From Poriferisodalis sp965231925 (GTDB taxonomy: Bacteria; Actinomycetota; Acidimicrobiia; Acidimicrobiales; Poriferisodalaceae), in NCBI GenBank assembly GCA_965231925.1, contig OZ246894.1, positions 62,001 through 126,000 on the forward strand: a stretch of 64,000 nt of DNA, given 5' to 3'. The translations under genes were made by a program, and so were the position numbers. Positions 31,009 to 39,227 of the stretch are shown piece after piece. The notes beneath the pieces are model-generated. The model saw only the letters and a program-made list of their open reading frames with translations. It was not told the DNA's origin and did not search any database. The stretch's first letter is position 1. Each line of letters starts with the position of its first letter.

Positions 31009-32985
31009 TCAGCCCGATACGGCCCGTGATCGCTCGGCCAAGCCGGCGATGTCGGCCATGATCGCGGACAGCTCGAAGTCTTTCGGCGTGTAGACGGCGG
31101 CCACCCCGGCGTCACGGAGCGCCTGATGATCTGCCGGCGGGATGATGCCGCCAACGATCACCGGAGCGCTCACGCCCTCGGCATCGAGGCACGCCAGCAC
31201 CTCTGGCACGAGTTCGAGGTGGCTGCCCGACAGGATCGACAGGCCGATCACGTCCACGTCCTCGTCGCGCGCTGTCGCGGCAATGTGGCCCGGAGTCAGC
31301 CGAATGCCCTCGTACACGACTTCCATGCCGGCGTCGCGTGCTGCGACCGCTACTTGCTCGGCCCCATTGGAATGACCGTCCAAGCCGGGCTTGGCCACCA
31401 GCACCCGCGGCGGCCCTCCCGCCATCGCTGCGCATCGCTGGGCCACGGTCGCCAGTGCGGGACCCCTCGAGGTGCCGCCCGCAGCCGCGCCGCCCAAACC
31501 GGTCGGCGCACGGAATTCGCCGAACACCTCGCGCAGGGCTTGTGCCCACTCGCCGGTGGTCACCCCGGCATGGGCCGCCTCGATGCTCGGGCCCATGATG
31601 TTCACGTCGCCTGATGCGGCCACCCGCAGGTCGTCCAGCGCCGCGACGACCCGGTTCGAGTTCCGGGCGCTGCGCCAGCGTTCGAGGTCGGCCACCAGCT
31701 CGGCTTCCACCGCGGGATCCACCCGCAGGATCGACTCGTCGCCCTCCAGCGGCGACGGCGCCGTCTCGGTGAAGTCGTTCACTCCCACCACGATCAGCTC
31801 GCCGCTCTCGATCTGGCGCACCCGTTCGGTGTGACTCGCCACCAGCCGCCGCTTCAGCTCGGTGATCGCCGCAAAGGCGCCACCCATATCGAGCACCTCT
31901 GTCAGCTCAGCCTGCGCCGACTCCACCAGCTCAGCCGTCAAGCCCTCTACCACCACCGAGCCGTCGAAGATGTCGCCGTACTCCAGCAGGTCGGTCTCAT
32001 GGGCCAGCACCTGCTGGATTCGCAGCGACCACTGCTGGTCCCATGGGCGTGGCAGCCCCAGCGCTTCATTCCAGGCAGGCAGCTGCAGCGAGCGGGTCCG
32101 GGCTCGCTGCGACAGCGTGACGCCGAGGGCTTCGAGCGTGATCCGGGCCACGTTGTTCTCCGGCTGTGCCTCGGTGAGCCCGAGCGAGTTCACCTGTACG
32201 CCGTACCGGAACCGTCGCATCTTGGGGTCGGCCACCCCGTACCGATCGGCACAGATCTGGTCCCACATCTGGGTGAAGGCCCGCACCTTGCAGACCTCTT
32301 CGATGAAGCGGATGCCCCCGTTCACGAAGAACGAAATGCTGCCCACGGTGGCATCGAACCGGTCCGGGGGCACCTTGCCGCTGTCACGCACCGCGTCCAG
32401 CACGTCGATGGCGGTCGCCAGCGCGTAGGCGATCTCCTGGGTGGGTGTGGCCCCGGCCTCCTGCAGGTGGTAGCTGCACACGTTGATCGGGTTCCACTGC
32501 GGCACGTGCTGCGAGCAGTACGCCACTACGTCGGTCGTCAGCCGCCTGCTGGCGTCGGGGCCGAAGATGTACGTGCCCCGGCTCAGGTACTCCTTCACGA
32601 TGTCGTTCTGGGTGGTGCCCCGCAGCGCCTCCGAAGCGACACCGGCGTTCTGCGCGTTGGCGATATAGAGGCTGAGCAGCCACGGCGCGGTGGCGTTGAT
32701 GGTCATGGAGGTATTCATGGCATCGGGCGGGATGCCGTCCATGAGCTGAGCCATGTGGCCCAGGTGGGTGACGGGGACGCCCACCTTGCCCACCTCGCCG
32801 CGCGCCATCGGGTGGTCAGGGTCGTAGCCGGTCTGCGTCGGCAGGTCGAACGCCACGGACAGCCCGGTCTGGCCCTTGGTCAGCATCGAGCGGTACAGCT
32901 CGTTGGACGCCCGGGCTGTGGAATGCCCCGAGTACGTGCGCATCAGCCACGGCCGCGTGCGCCGTGGCTCCTGAGAGGCGGTCAC
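31009..32985 (-). CDS. meaA: B12-dependent mutase, MeaA / ethylmalonyl-CoA mutase type
   Basis: 658 residues with both parts in one chain: a substrate TIM barrel ('TYSGHSTARASNELYRSMLT', 'GLSVAFDLPTQTGYDPDHPM', 'MNTSMTINATAPWLLSLY', 'PINVCSYHLQEAGATPTQE') and a C-terminal cobalamin-binding domain with the D-x-H-x-x-G motif in 'AKPGLDGHSNGAEQ'. The single-chain form and barrel sequence resemble MeaA/Ecm, which converts ethylmalonyl-CoA to methylsuccinyl-CoA; methylmalonyl-CoA mutase is the alternative. The GTG start and first ~13 codons lie inside a 35-bp tandem repeat. No crotonyl-CoA carboxylase/reductase is in the window. Confidence 0.85.
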   Translation of the reverse strand: MTASQEPRRTRPWLMRTYSGHSTARASNELYRSMLTKGQTGLSVAFDLPTQTGYDPDHPMARGEVGKVGVPVTHLGHMAQLMDGIPPDAMNTSMTINATAPWLLSLYIANAQNAGVASEALRGTTQNDIVKEYLSRGTYIFGPDASRRLTTDVVAYCSQHVPQWNPINVCSYHLQEAGATPTQEIAYALATAIDVLDAVRDSGKVPPDRFDATVGSISFFVNGGIRFIEEVCKVRAFTQMWDQICADRYGVADPKMRRFRYGVQVNSLGLTEAQPENNVARITLEALGVTLSQRARTRSLQLPAWNEALGLPRPWDQQWSLRIQQVLAHETDLLEYGDIFDGSVVVEGLTAELVESAQAELTEVLDMGGAFAAITELKRRLVASHTERVRQIESGELIVVGVNDFTETAPSPLEGDESILRVDPAVEAELVADLERWRSARNSNRVVAALDDLRVAASGDVNIMGPSIEAAHAGVTTGEWAQALREVFGEFRAPTGLGGAAAGGTSRGPALATVAQRCAAMAGGPPRVLVAKPGLDGHSNGAEQVAVAARDAGMEVVYEGIRLTPGHIAATARDEDVDVIGLSILSGSHLELVPEVLACLDAEGVSAPVIVGGIIPPADHQALRDAGVAAVYTPKDFELSAIMADIAGLAERSRAVSG

Positions 32986-33038
32986 GGCCGCGTGCGCCGT
33001 GGCTCCTGAGAGGCGGTCACGGCCGCGTGCGCCGTGGC
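32948..33038. repeat. 35-bp tandem repeat across the mutase start
   Basis: Two perfect 35-bp units (32948-32982 and 32983-33017) plus about 21 bp of a third. The first unit encodes mutase residues 2-13 and the GTG start falls at the junction with the second. The unit itself contains a hairpin-forming GCGTGCGCC/GGCCGCGTGC mix. Confidence 0.9.
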
Positions 33039-33086
33039 GATTCAGTGCCAGTCACAGCCGTGAACGCTAGGCCCTCGCCATTCCGC

Positions 33087-33794
33087 CTAGCCGTCGAGCA
33101 TGCGGAAGACCATCGGGCGCAGCCAGATTTCCGGCAGCGGCCGGGTGATGGCTTCGGCCAGCAACTCCAGGTACGCCGCGCGCTCGACCTCCACGGCGCC
33201 CAGCCCAGCCAGATGCGGCGTGGACCATTGCACGTCGAGCAGTGCGCCCCCCGTCACCTTCATCGCATCCACCAGGGCCACCAGCGCGACCTTGGAGGCG
33301 TCGCTCTCGGTGTGGAACATCGACTCGCCGGCGAAGAGCGCGCCGACGGCCACGCCGTACAGGCCGCCCACCAGTTCGTCGTCGAGCCAGGTTTCCACGC
33401 TGTGGGCCCACCCCAACTCGTGCAGATGGAGGTAAGCGGCGTGCATGTCGTCGCTGATCCAGCCATGCGGGCGGGCGGGATCGGCGCATGATTCCAGCAC
33501 CTGTTCGAAGGCAGTGTCGATGCGGATGTCGAAGCGCTTGCAGGCCCGCCGCAACGAACGGCTGACCCGCAGGTAGCTGAGCGGCAGGATGCCGCGCGGG
33601 TCGGGCGACCACCAGCCGACGGTGTCGCCCAGCGGCATGGGGAACAGTCCTGCCCGGTAAGCACCGAGCAGCGTGCCCGCTTCGAGGTCTGCCCCAGCCC
33701 CGACCAGGCCGTTCTCATCCGCGGTGGACGCCGGTGGGAACGACCATCCCGACGCGTCTGGCTCCGTCGGGCCGTCTTCAGACTGGCGCTGCAT
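33087..33794 (-). CDS. aat: Leucyl/phenylalanyl-tRNA-protein transferase
   Basis: 235 residues. It adds Leu or Phe from tRNA to proteins with N-terminal Arg or Lys, marking them for ClpS/ClpAP (N-end rule). Family blocks: 'GLVGAGADLEAGTLLGAYRAGLFP', 'VGWWSPDPRGILPL', 'GLYGVAVGALFAGESMFH' and 'SKVALVALVDAM'. ATG 33794 is chosen; the frame runs on upstream as antisense to the cyclophilin gene with no similarity. Confidence 0.93.
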   Translation of the reverse strand: MQRQSEDGPTEPDASGWSFPPASTADENGLVGAGADLEAGTLLGAYRAGLFPMPLGDTVGWWSPDPRGILPLSYLRVSRSLRRACKRFDIRIDTAFEQVLESCADPARPHGWISDDMHAAYLHLHELGWAHSVETWLDDELVGGLYGVAVGALFAGESMFHTESDASKVALVALVDAMKVTGGALLDVQWSTPHLAGLGAVEVERAAYLELLAEAITRPLPEIWLRPMVFRMLDG

Positions 33795-33850
33795 CGGAGC
33801 GAGCCTACGCCTGATCGGTTCGCTGCGCCCGGCCTGCCAGCGTGTCTGCG

Positions 33851-34810
33851 CTAGCTGCGCGCATCGTTGTACGCGTCGATCTGGGCCTCGGTGGCGTCGC
33901 TGATCGTCACGCTGCGCACCACTACCTCGTCCAGCGGCTCGTCGCCGGCGCCGGTCGCCACGCCTTCGATCTCCATCACGACGTCCAAGCCCTCGACGAC
34001 ATGGCCGAGCGGTGAGTACAGCGGCGGCAGCCCTGCGCCGTCGTCGCCGGTGATGATGAAGAACTGCGAGCCGTTGGTGGCGGGATTGCCCCGATTGGCC
34101 ATGGCCACCGAGCCGATCCGGTACCAGTCGTCGGCTGGCGGGAAGTCGCCCGTGAACTGGTAGCCGGGACCGCCGCTGCCGTACTGCAGTTGCACGTCGC
34201 CGCCCTGCACGACGAAGTTGGCGATGATCCGGTGGAACAGCGTCTCGTCGTAGGCGCCCCAGCGGCCGAGCACCACGAAGTTGTTGACGCTGAGGCGATC
34301 CAGCGATGGGTCGAGCACCATCGTGAAGGCGCCCATGTTGGTGTCGAAGGTCGCGGCGTACAGCGTCTCGACGTCGATGCACAGCGGGGGCGGTGCGTCG
34401 AACTGATTGAGCGGGCCATCGCTGCCGTCTTCAGCGGGGCAACTCGCCGGATCCGTCGCGGGGGCTGCGGTGGTCGTAGCGGCTACGGCGTCAGTGGCCT
34501 CGGTGGCCTCGTCCGGCACCACGTCCGGCGCCTCGTCGCTCGTTGCGTCGGTTGTGTCGCCGGTCGGCTCGTTGGTCTCGAACGTCGTGACCGCGGGTGC
34601 GCCAGCCTCGGCGTCGGTCGCAACGTCGTCGCTCTCGTCGTCACCGCCTGAGAACGTGCTCCACAGCCACAGCCCCACCAGCACGGCGACCACGGCGAGC
34701 ACGACGCGCAGCACTTTGCGCCCCACGGTGGAGCGTTTCTTGGCGCGCTCGGCCTCGGCCACCGCCCGCATGCGGTTCTCTCGCTGGCGTTGTCTCTTCT
34801 CGCTGCTCAT
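33851..34810 (-). CDS. Membrane-anchored cyclophilin-type peptidyl-prolyl isomerase
   Basis: 319 residues: a basic cytoplasmic start, one membrane helix near residues 33-50 ('VLRVVLAVVAVLVGLWLW'), a ~85-residue Asp/Thr/Ala-rich linker, then a cyclophilin domain ('TNMGAFTMVLD', 'ETLFHRIIANFVVQGGD', 'GSVAMANRGNPATNGSQFFI'). This places the isomerase outside the membrane, where it would help fold secreted proteins. The key Arg and Gln/Phe of the active site ('FHRI', 'QFFI') are present. ATG 34810; divergent from lysC by 104 bp. Confidence 0.93.
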   Translation of the reverse strand: MSSEKRQRQRENRMRAVAEAERAKKRSTVGRKVLRVVLAVVAVLVGLWLWSTFSGGDDESDDVATDAEAGAPAVTTFETNEPTGDTTDATSDEAPDVVPDEATEATDAVAATTTAAPATDPASCPAEDGSDGPLNQFDAPPPLCIDVETLYAATFDTNMGAFTMVLDPSLDRLSVNNFVVLGRWGAYDETLFHRIIANFVVQGGDVQLQYGSGGPGYQFTGDFPPADDWYRIGSVAMANRGNPATNGSQFFIITGDDGAGLPPLYSPLGHVVEGLDVVMEIEGVATGAGDEPLDEVVVRSVTISDATEAQIDAYNDARS

Positions 34811-34914
34811 AAAGACCCCTGACCAGTACCGGCGGTCACACTACCGACGCCCCGCCACGCCCGGCGCGGCACCCCAGCACCCCCTCGGACGCCTGCCCGT
34901 TACCCTCGCCCGAG

Positions 34915-36141
34915 GTGCCGCTCGTAGTGCAGAAGTTCGGTGGAACGTCGGTCGCCAGCGCGGCGCGCATGCGCGAGGTTGCCGATCATGTGAAGCACTG
35001 CCGCAGCCGCGGCGACGAGATCGTCCTCGTGGTGAGCGCCATGGGCTCCGAAACCGACGAGCTCATCGCGCTGGCCACGCAGATCTCAGACGAGCCGTCG
35101 GGCCGCGAGATGGACATGCTGATCACGGCGGGCGAGCGCAAGGCGATCGCGTTGTTGTGCATGGCACTGCACGACGCGGGTGTCCCGGCCGACTCGTTCA
35201 CCGGCAGTCAGGCCGGCTTTCTCACCGACACCAACCATCGCAATGCCAAGATCCTGTCGGTGACGCCCAAGCGGGTAACCGAGTCGATCGAAGCCGGACG
35301 CGTCGCCGTCGTGGCGGGGGCGCAGGGCGTGTCCACCGACAACGATGTGACGTTCCTGGGCCGCGGCGGCTCGGACACGACCGCGGTGGCGCTGGCGCAC
35401 GGTCTCGGCGCTGACGCCTGCGAGCTCTACACCGACGTGTCGGGGGTGTTCACGACCGATCCAAGGGTGTGCCCCAACGCCCGCAAGATCGCTCGCATCG
35501 GGTTCGACGAGCTGCTCGAGATGACTGCGATGGGCTGCCCCAAGCCGGCTGCCCGATCGGTCGAGGTTGCCCGCACGTACGGCGTTCGGTTGCACGTGCG
35601 CTCGGCATTTACTTGGGAACCGGGAACATGGGTCGTCGATACGGAGTCAGGCATGGACGCGAGAGAGATGGAAAAGCCGATCGTGACCGGCATCGTGCCG
35701 GACACATCGCAAGCCAAGGTGACGCTGGTCGGCGTGCGTGACGAGCCGGGCATCGCTGCCAAGGTGTTCCGCACCCTCGCCGACGCGGCGGTCATCGTCG
35801 ACATGATCGTGCAGAACGTGGGCGATCACGACCGCACGGACATCTCGTTCACCGTGCCCGCAGAGAGCGCCGATGAGGTGCGAGCCATTTGCGAGGACAT
35901 GGTCGACACGGTGGGCTTTTCATCGACGAACACCGATGCCGGCATCGCCCGGGTGTCGCTCGTGGGCGCGGGCATGGCCAGCCATCCCGGCGTGGCCGCC
36001 ACGATGTTCGAGACGCTGGCCGACCAGCACATCAACATCGAGATGATCTCCACCTCGCCGATCCGCATCTCCTGCGTAGTAGCCGAAGCCGACGTAGACC
36101 GAGCCACGGTCGCCCTCCACACAGCCTTCGGCCTGGACTGA
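34915..36141 (+). CDS. lysC: Aspartokinase
   Basis: 408 residues; phosphorylates aspartate, the entry to lysine, threonine, methionine and diaminopimelate. 'VQKFGGTSVASAARM' is the catalytic N-terminus, and two ACT domains near the end ('VTLVGVRDEPGIAAKVF' and 'ISTSPIRISCVV') bind the feedback inhibitors. GTG 34915. In related actinobacteria an internal start gives a separate beta subunit; here ATG 35653 with GGAG eight bases upstream is a candidate, but that is inference. asd follows on the same strand after an E-family element. Confidence 0.95.
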   Translation: MPLVVQKFGGTSVASAARMREVADHVKHCRSRGDEIVLVVSAMGSETDELIALATQISDEPSGREMDMLITAGERKAIALLCMALHDAGVPADSFTGSQAGFLTDTNHRNAKILSVTPKRVTESIEAGRVAVVAGAQGVSTDNDVTFLGRGGSDTTAVALAHGLGADACELYTDVSGVFTTDPRVCPNARKIARIGFDELLEMTAMGCPKPAARSVEVARTYGVRLHVRSAFTWEPGTWVVDTESGMDAREMEKPIVTGIVPDTSQAKVTLVGVRDEPGIAAKVFRTLADAAVIVDMIVQNVGDHDRTDISFTVPAESADEVRAICEDMVDTVGFSSTNTDAGIARVSLVGAGMASHPGVAATMFETLADQHINIEMISTSPIRISCVVAEADVDRATVALHTAFGLD

Positions 36142-36185
36142 CCAGGCGAATCAGACACGGCCTGGACTGACGAACGACGAAACGA

Positions 36186-36303
36186 GGGGCGGGCGGGGGC
36201 AGCAGTGCCCACGCGCAGTTCGCAGCGCCACAGCCTGTCCACCGTGCAACGGGCGGCGCTGCGCTTGTTTGAGCATGGGTGCTGCTGCCCCCGTCCGCCC
36301 CGG
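36186..36303. repeat. E-family long-hairpin element, copy E3
   Basis: Left arm 'ggggcgggcgggggcagcag' pairs with right arm 'ctgctgcccccgtccgcccc' with one or two wobbles. Inner stem CGCAGCGCC/GGCGCTGCG. Same conserved words as E2 on either side of the loop. It lies 44 bp after the lysC stop and 55 bp before asd. Confidence 0.85.
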
Positions 36304-36358
36304 ATAACGCCCACAATTCACCGGAGCCCCCTAAACGGGCCTCGGTAGCCTCGTTGGC

Positions 36359-37378
36359 ATGCGTGTAGGAATCGTCGGAGCCACCGGTCAAGTAGGCGGC
36401 GTCATGCAGGCCATTTTGGCCGAGCGAAGCTTCCCCATCGACGAGCTGCGTCTGTTCGCGTCAGCGCGCTCAGCAGGCCGCAAGATCCAGTGGAACGGCA
36501 GTGAGATCGCCGTCGAGAATGCCGCTGAAGCCGACTACAGCGACCTCGACATAGCGCTCTTCTCCGCCGGCAAGACCACGTCGCTGGCGATCTCCGAGCA
36601 CGTCGCTTCCCAGGGCCCGACGGTCATCGACAATTCTTCGGCGTGGCGCATGGATCCCGACGTCCCGCTCGTGGTGCCAGAGGTCAACGCCAAAGAGGTG
36701 TTCAACGCCCCCAGGGGGATCATCGCCAACCCCAACTGCACGACGATGGCCGCGATGCCCGTGCTGGCGCCGCTGCACACCGAGGCCGGCTTGGTGTCGA
36801 TGGTGGCAGCGACCTACCAGGCGGTGTCCGGAGCAGGCCTCGCAGGCGTCGACGAACTCGACCGCGCGCTCGACGCGACGATCGACGGTGTGGCTGCGCT
36901 CACCTATGACGGACGGGCCGCTGTCCATCCCCCGCACGACAAGTTCCCCGGCCCGATTGCCCACAACGTGCTCGCTCAGGCAGGCAGCTTCGTCGACGAC
37001 GGCACCGGGGAGACCGATGAGGAGCAGAAGCTCCGAAACGAGAGCCGCAAGATCCTGGGAATCCCCGATCTCGCGGTGTCAGGCACCTGCGTCCGGGTAC
37101 CGGTCTTCACGGGCCACTCGCTGTCGCTGAACCTGCGCTTCGAACGCCCGATCTCACCCGAACGAGCCACCGAGCTGCTAGCCGATGCACCCGGCGTAGA
37201 GCTGGCCGAGGTGCCCACCCCGCTGCAAGCAGCAGGCCAAGACCCGTCCTACGTAGGCCGCATCCGCCGCGACCCCACCGTGGAGCACGGCTTGGCCCTC
37301 TTCGTAGTAGGAGACAACCTACGAAAAGGTGCAGCCCTCAACGCAATCCAGATCGCAGAAACAGTCGCCGCCGCCTAG
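36359..37378 (+). CDS. asd: Aspartate-semialdehyde dehydrogenase
   Basis: 339 residues; NADPH-dependent reduction of aspartyl phosphate made by LysC. 'VGIVGATGQVGGVMQAIL' binds the cofactor, 'GIIANPNCTTM' holds the catalytic Cys, and 'PVFTGHSLSLNLRF' the catalytic His. ATG 36359. It is in a lysC-asd pair, the usual order, although an E-family hairpin in the 217-bp gap may lower read-through. Its stop TAG overlaps the convergent gene's stop in a CTAG. Confidence 0.96.
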   Translation: MRVGIVGATGQVGGVMQAILAERSFPIDELRLFASARSAGRKIQWNGSEIAVENAAEADYSDLDIALFSAGKTTSLAISEHVASQGPTVIDNSSAWRMDPDVPLVVPEVNAKEVFNAPRGIIANPNCTTMAAMPVLAPLHTEAGLVSMVAATYQAVSGAGLAGVDELDRALDATIDGVAALTYDGRAAVHPPHDKFPGPIAHNVLAQAGSFVDDGTGETDEEQKLRNESRKILGIPDLAVSGTCVRVPVFTGHSLSLNLRFERPISPERATELLADAPGVELAEVPTPLQAAGQDPSYVGRIRRDPTVEHGLALFVVGDNLRKGAALNAIQIAETVAAA

Positions 37379-38388
37379 CGCACCACCACTTCGGCGCCAG
37401 CCACCTCGGGCTCATCATCAACGATCTCTGCTGGAAAGCCAGAAGCCGTAATGGCCCGACCAGTGGCGTCCTCGAGCCGCCGGATGATGTTCGGCGACCA
37501 CTCCCGCTCGCCGTAACGGGCCGCACCGTCGGCGAACACATCCACCAGCACCGGCGACAGCTCCAGCGGCAGGCCATGCTCAGCGGCGATGTCGGCGAAC
37601 AGCCCGATGTCCTTGCACACCAAGTCCATGGTGAAGTTGATGTCACGCGAGCCGTTCAGGATCACCTGGCTCTCGGTCTCGTGGACGAAGGAATTGCCCG
37701 AGCTGATGCGGATCGCCTCGTACGTCGTGGCCAAATCCATGCCTGCGGCGTGGGAGGTGACGAGCGCCTCGCACAGCGAGACCAGGTTGGCGGTGGCCAG
37801 GTAGTTCGTCACCACCTTCAGAACCGAGGCCGAGCCCAGCGGCCCGGTGTGCAGGATGCGCCGCCCCATGGCCCTCAGCAGCGGCAGCATCGCCTCGAAG
37901 GTGTCGCGCTCGCCGCCGGCAAAGATCGAGATGTTGCCGGTGGCAGCCCGATGGCATCCGCCCGACACCGGGCAGTCGATGGCGGCGCCCCCCGCCGCTT
38001 CCACCCGTGCACCGAGCCGGCTCACCTCGCGGTGGTCGGTAGTGCTCATCTCAGCCCAGATCTTCGGACCGGATCCGGCTGAGCCCGATGCGACGGCTGA
38101 ACCGAACCCGGCCAGCACCCCATCAGGCGCCTCGAGCACCGCCGCGGACGCAGCAGGCGTCGGCAGGCAAGAGATCACCACATCGCAGCGCTCCGCCAGC
38201 TCGGCACCCGACGAAGCTTCGCCAGCACCGGAATCCACAAAAGGCGCCATAGCCGCCCGATCCAGATCACGAACAACCAGCTCAAACCCATTGCGAAGCA
38301 AAGACGAAGCCAGCTTCCCCCCAACATTCCCAAGCCCAACAAACCCAACCCGAGCACCAGTCGCCCTCGCGTCACCATCCGCCACCAC
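37375..38388 (-). CDS. Beta-hydroxyacid dehydrogenase (3-hydroxyisobutyrate type)
   Basis: 337 residues. Rossmann start 'VGFVGLGNVGGKLASSLLRNG', substrate motif 'DCPVSGGCHRAATG', catalytic Lys in 'VLKVVTNYLATANL'. Members oxidise 3-hydroxyisobutyrate, tartronate semialdehyde, 6-phosphogluconate and related acids with NAD(P). Which one is not evident. A Ser/Gly-rich insertion ('GFGSAVASGSAGSGPK') sits where a short loop is usual. GTG or ATG start at 38388; overlapping stop with asd. Confidence 0.88.
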   Translation of the reverse strand: MVADGDARATGARVGFVGLGNVGGKLASSLLRNGFELVVRDLDRAAMAPFVDSGAGEASSGAELAERCDVVISCLPTPAASAAVLEAPDGVLAGFGSAVASGSAGSGPKIWAEMSTTDHREVSRLGARVEAAGGAAIDCPVSGGCHRAATGNISIFAGGERDTFEAMLPLLRAMGRRILHTGPLGSASVLKVVTNYLATANLVSLCEALVTSHAAGMDLATTYEAIRISSGNSFVHETESQVILNGSRDINFTMDLVCKDIGLFADIAAEHGLPLELSPVLVDVFADGAARYGEREWSPNIIRRLEDATGRAITASGFPAEIVDDEPEVAGAEVVVR

Positions 38389-38435
38389 AGCACCTCGCAG
38401 AATCAGCGGTCAAAACCGGAGCCATTAGGCCCTTC

Positions 38436-38506
38436 CATTGTCGCGAGCGCGGCGAAGCCTTGCGCCTTTCTATTGTCGCGAGCGAGGGCGAAGCCTTCTC
38501 GCTCGC
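38436..38506. repeat. Short direct repeat and hairpin downstream of tRNA-Pro
   Basis: Two copies of attgtcgcgagcg...ggcgaagcctt (38436-38461 and 38471-38497). The second forms, with its right flank, a 9-bp stem GCGAGCGAG (38478-38486) / CTCGCTCGC (38498-38506). Read on the minus strand this lies directly after the tRNA and may end its transcript. Confidence 0.65.
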
Positions 38507-38514
38507 ATGAGACG

Positions 38515-38588
<74 letters not shown>

Positions 38589-38668
38589 TTTGCAACCGCC
38601 ATTGGCAGATTGCTCCGGCTGAAGTTACCGGTCCAGCCGGCGCGGGCGCTACAGCAATACGAGGTCGC

Positions 38669-39055
38669 TCAGGTTGTGCTTGCAGTCTCGGCGCCCAGCA
38701 GCTCCTTCGCCGTACGCCGCAGCAGCAGCGGATTGAGCGGCTTGACCAGCCACGCGTCGGCATCGGAGCGCCGGGCCAGGAAGACATCGGCCTCACGATC
38801 GGCGAGCATCAGCACGGGCACCCGTGGCAGCCTGCCCACGTCCGATTCCAGGCGCAAGTCCAAGCAGGCGGCCATGCCGCCCATGTTGCCGATCTGGAAG
38901 TCCAGGATCACCAGGTCGGGCGTGCTTGCCTTCACCGCGGGTCGTACGTCTTGACCTGATCGCACCACCCGGAACGTCACCTCGGGAGCCGAGAGCGCGG
39001 CGGCCACCTCTTCGACCACCCAATCGGCGTCGGTGGCGAGCAGCATGTCGGTCAC
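38669..39055 (-). CDS. Stand-alone response-regulator receiver protein
   Basis: 128 residues, receiver domain only. Phosphoacceptor Asp in 'TPDLVILDFQIGNMGG', Thr/Ser switch region 'VPVLMLADREAD' and the conserved Lys in 'AWLVKPLNP'. No output domain, so it would act through protein contact or as a phosphate sink. GTG 39055 or ATG 39046. No sensor kinase is adjacent. The 173-bp gap to the divergent NfeD gene carries a G-family repeat. Confidence 0.85.
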   Translation of the reverse strand: MTDMLLATDADWVVEEVAAALSAPEVTFRVVRSGQDVRPAVKASTPDLVILDFQIGNMGGMAACLDLRLESDVGRLPRVPVLMLADREADVFLARRSDADAWLVKPLNPLLLRRTAKELLGAETASTT

Positions 39056-39156
39056 GGTGGCGCAGCGTAATGGGGTCGGCGGTGCCCGGCGTCGTGCCGT
39101 TCGGCCCATGGCCTCGCCCTGCGCTTTGTGCTCGTGTGCGGGGTCTTCATGCGGTT

Positions 39157-39180
39157 GCGCTCACGGGCCGCTCGGGCCCG
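39157..39180 (-). repeat. G-family short repeat, copy G3
   Basis: On the minus strand this reads 'gggcccgagcggcccgtgagcg', the same word as at 55391-55410, 62525-62546 and 62584-62602. It is partly self-complementary (GGGCC...GGCCC). It sits between the receiver gene and the NfeD gene. Confidence 0.75.
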
Positions 39181-39227
39181 TGCCTCTGCCTCTAGAGTTC
39201 GGCCGGCCGCCAAACCAGGGAGCCTGG

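Noticed and set aside
36130..36172. Duplicated 'cggcctggactgac' at the lysC end
   Set aside because: A single short direct repeat of 14 bp; probably a local slippage scar without function.
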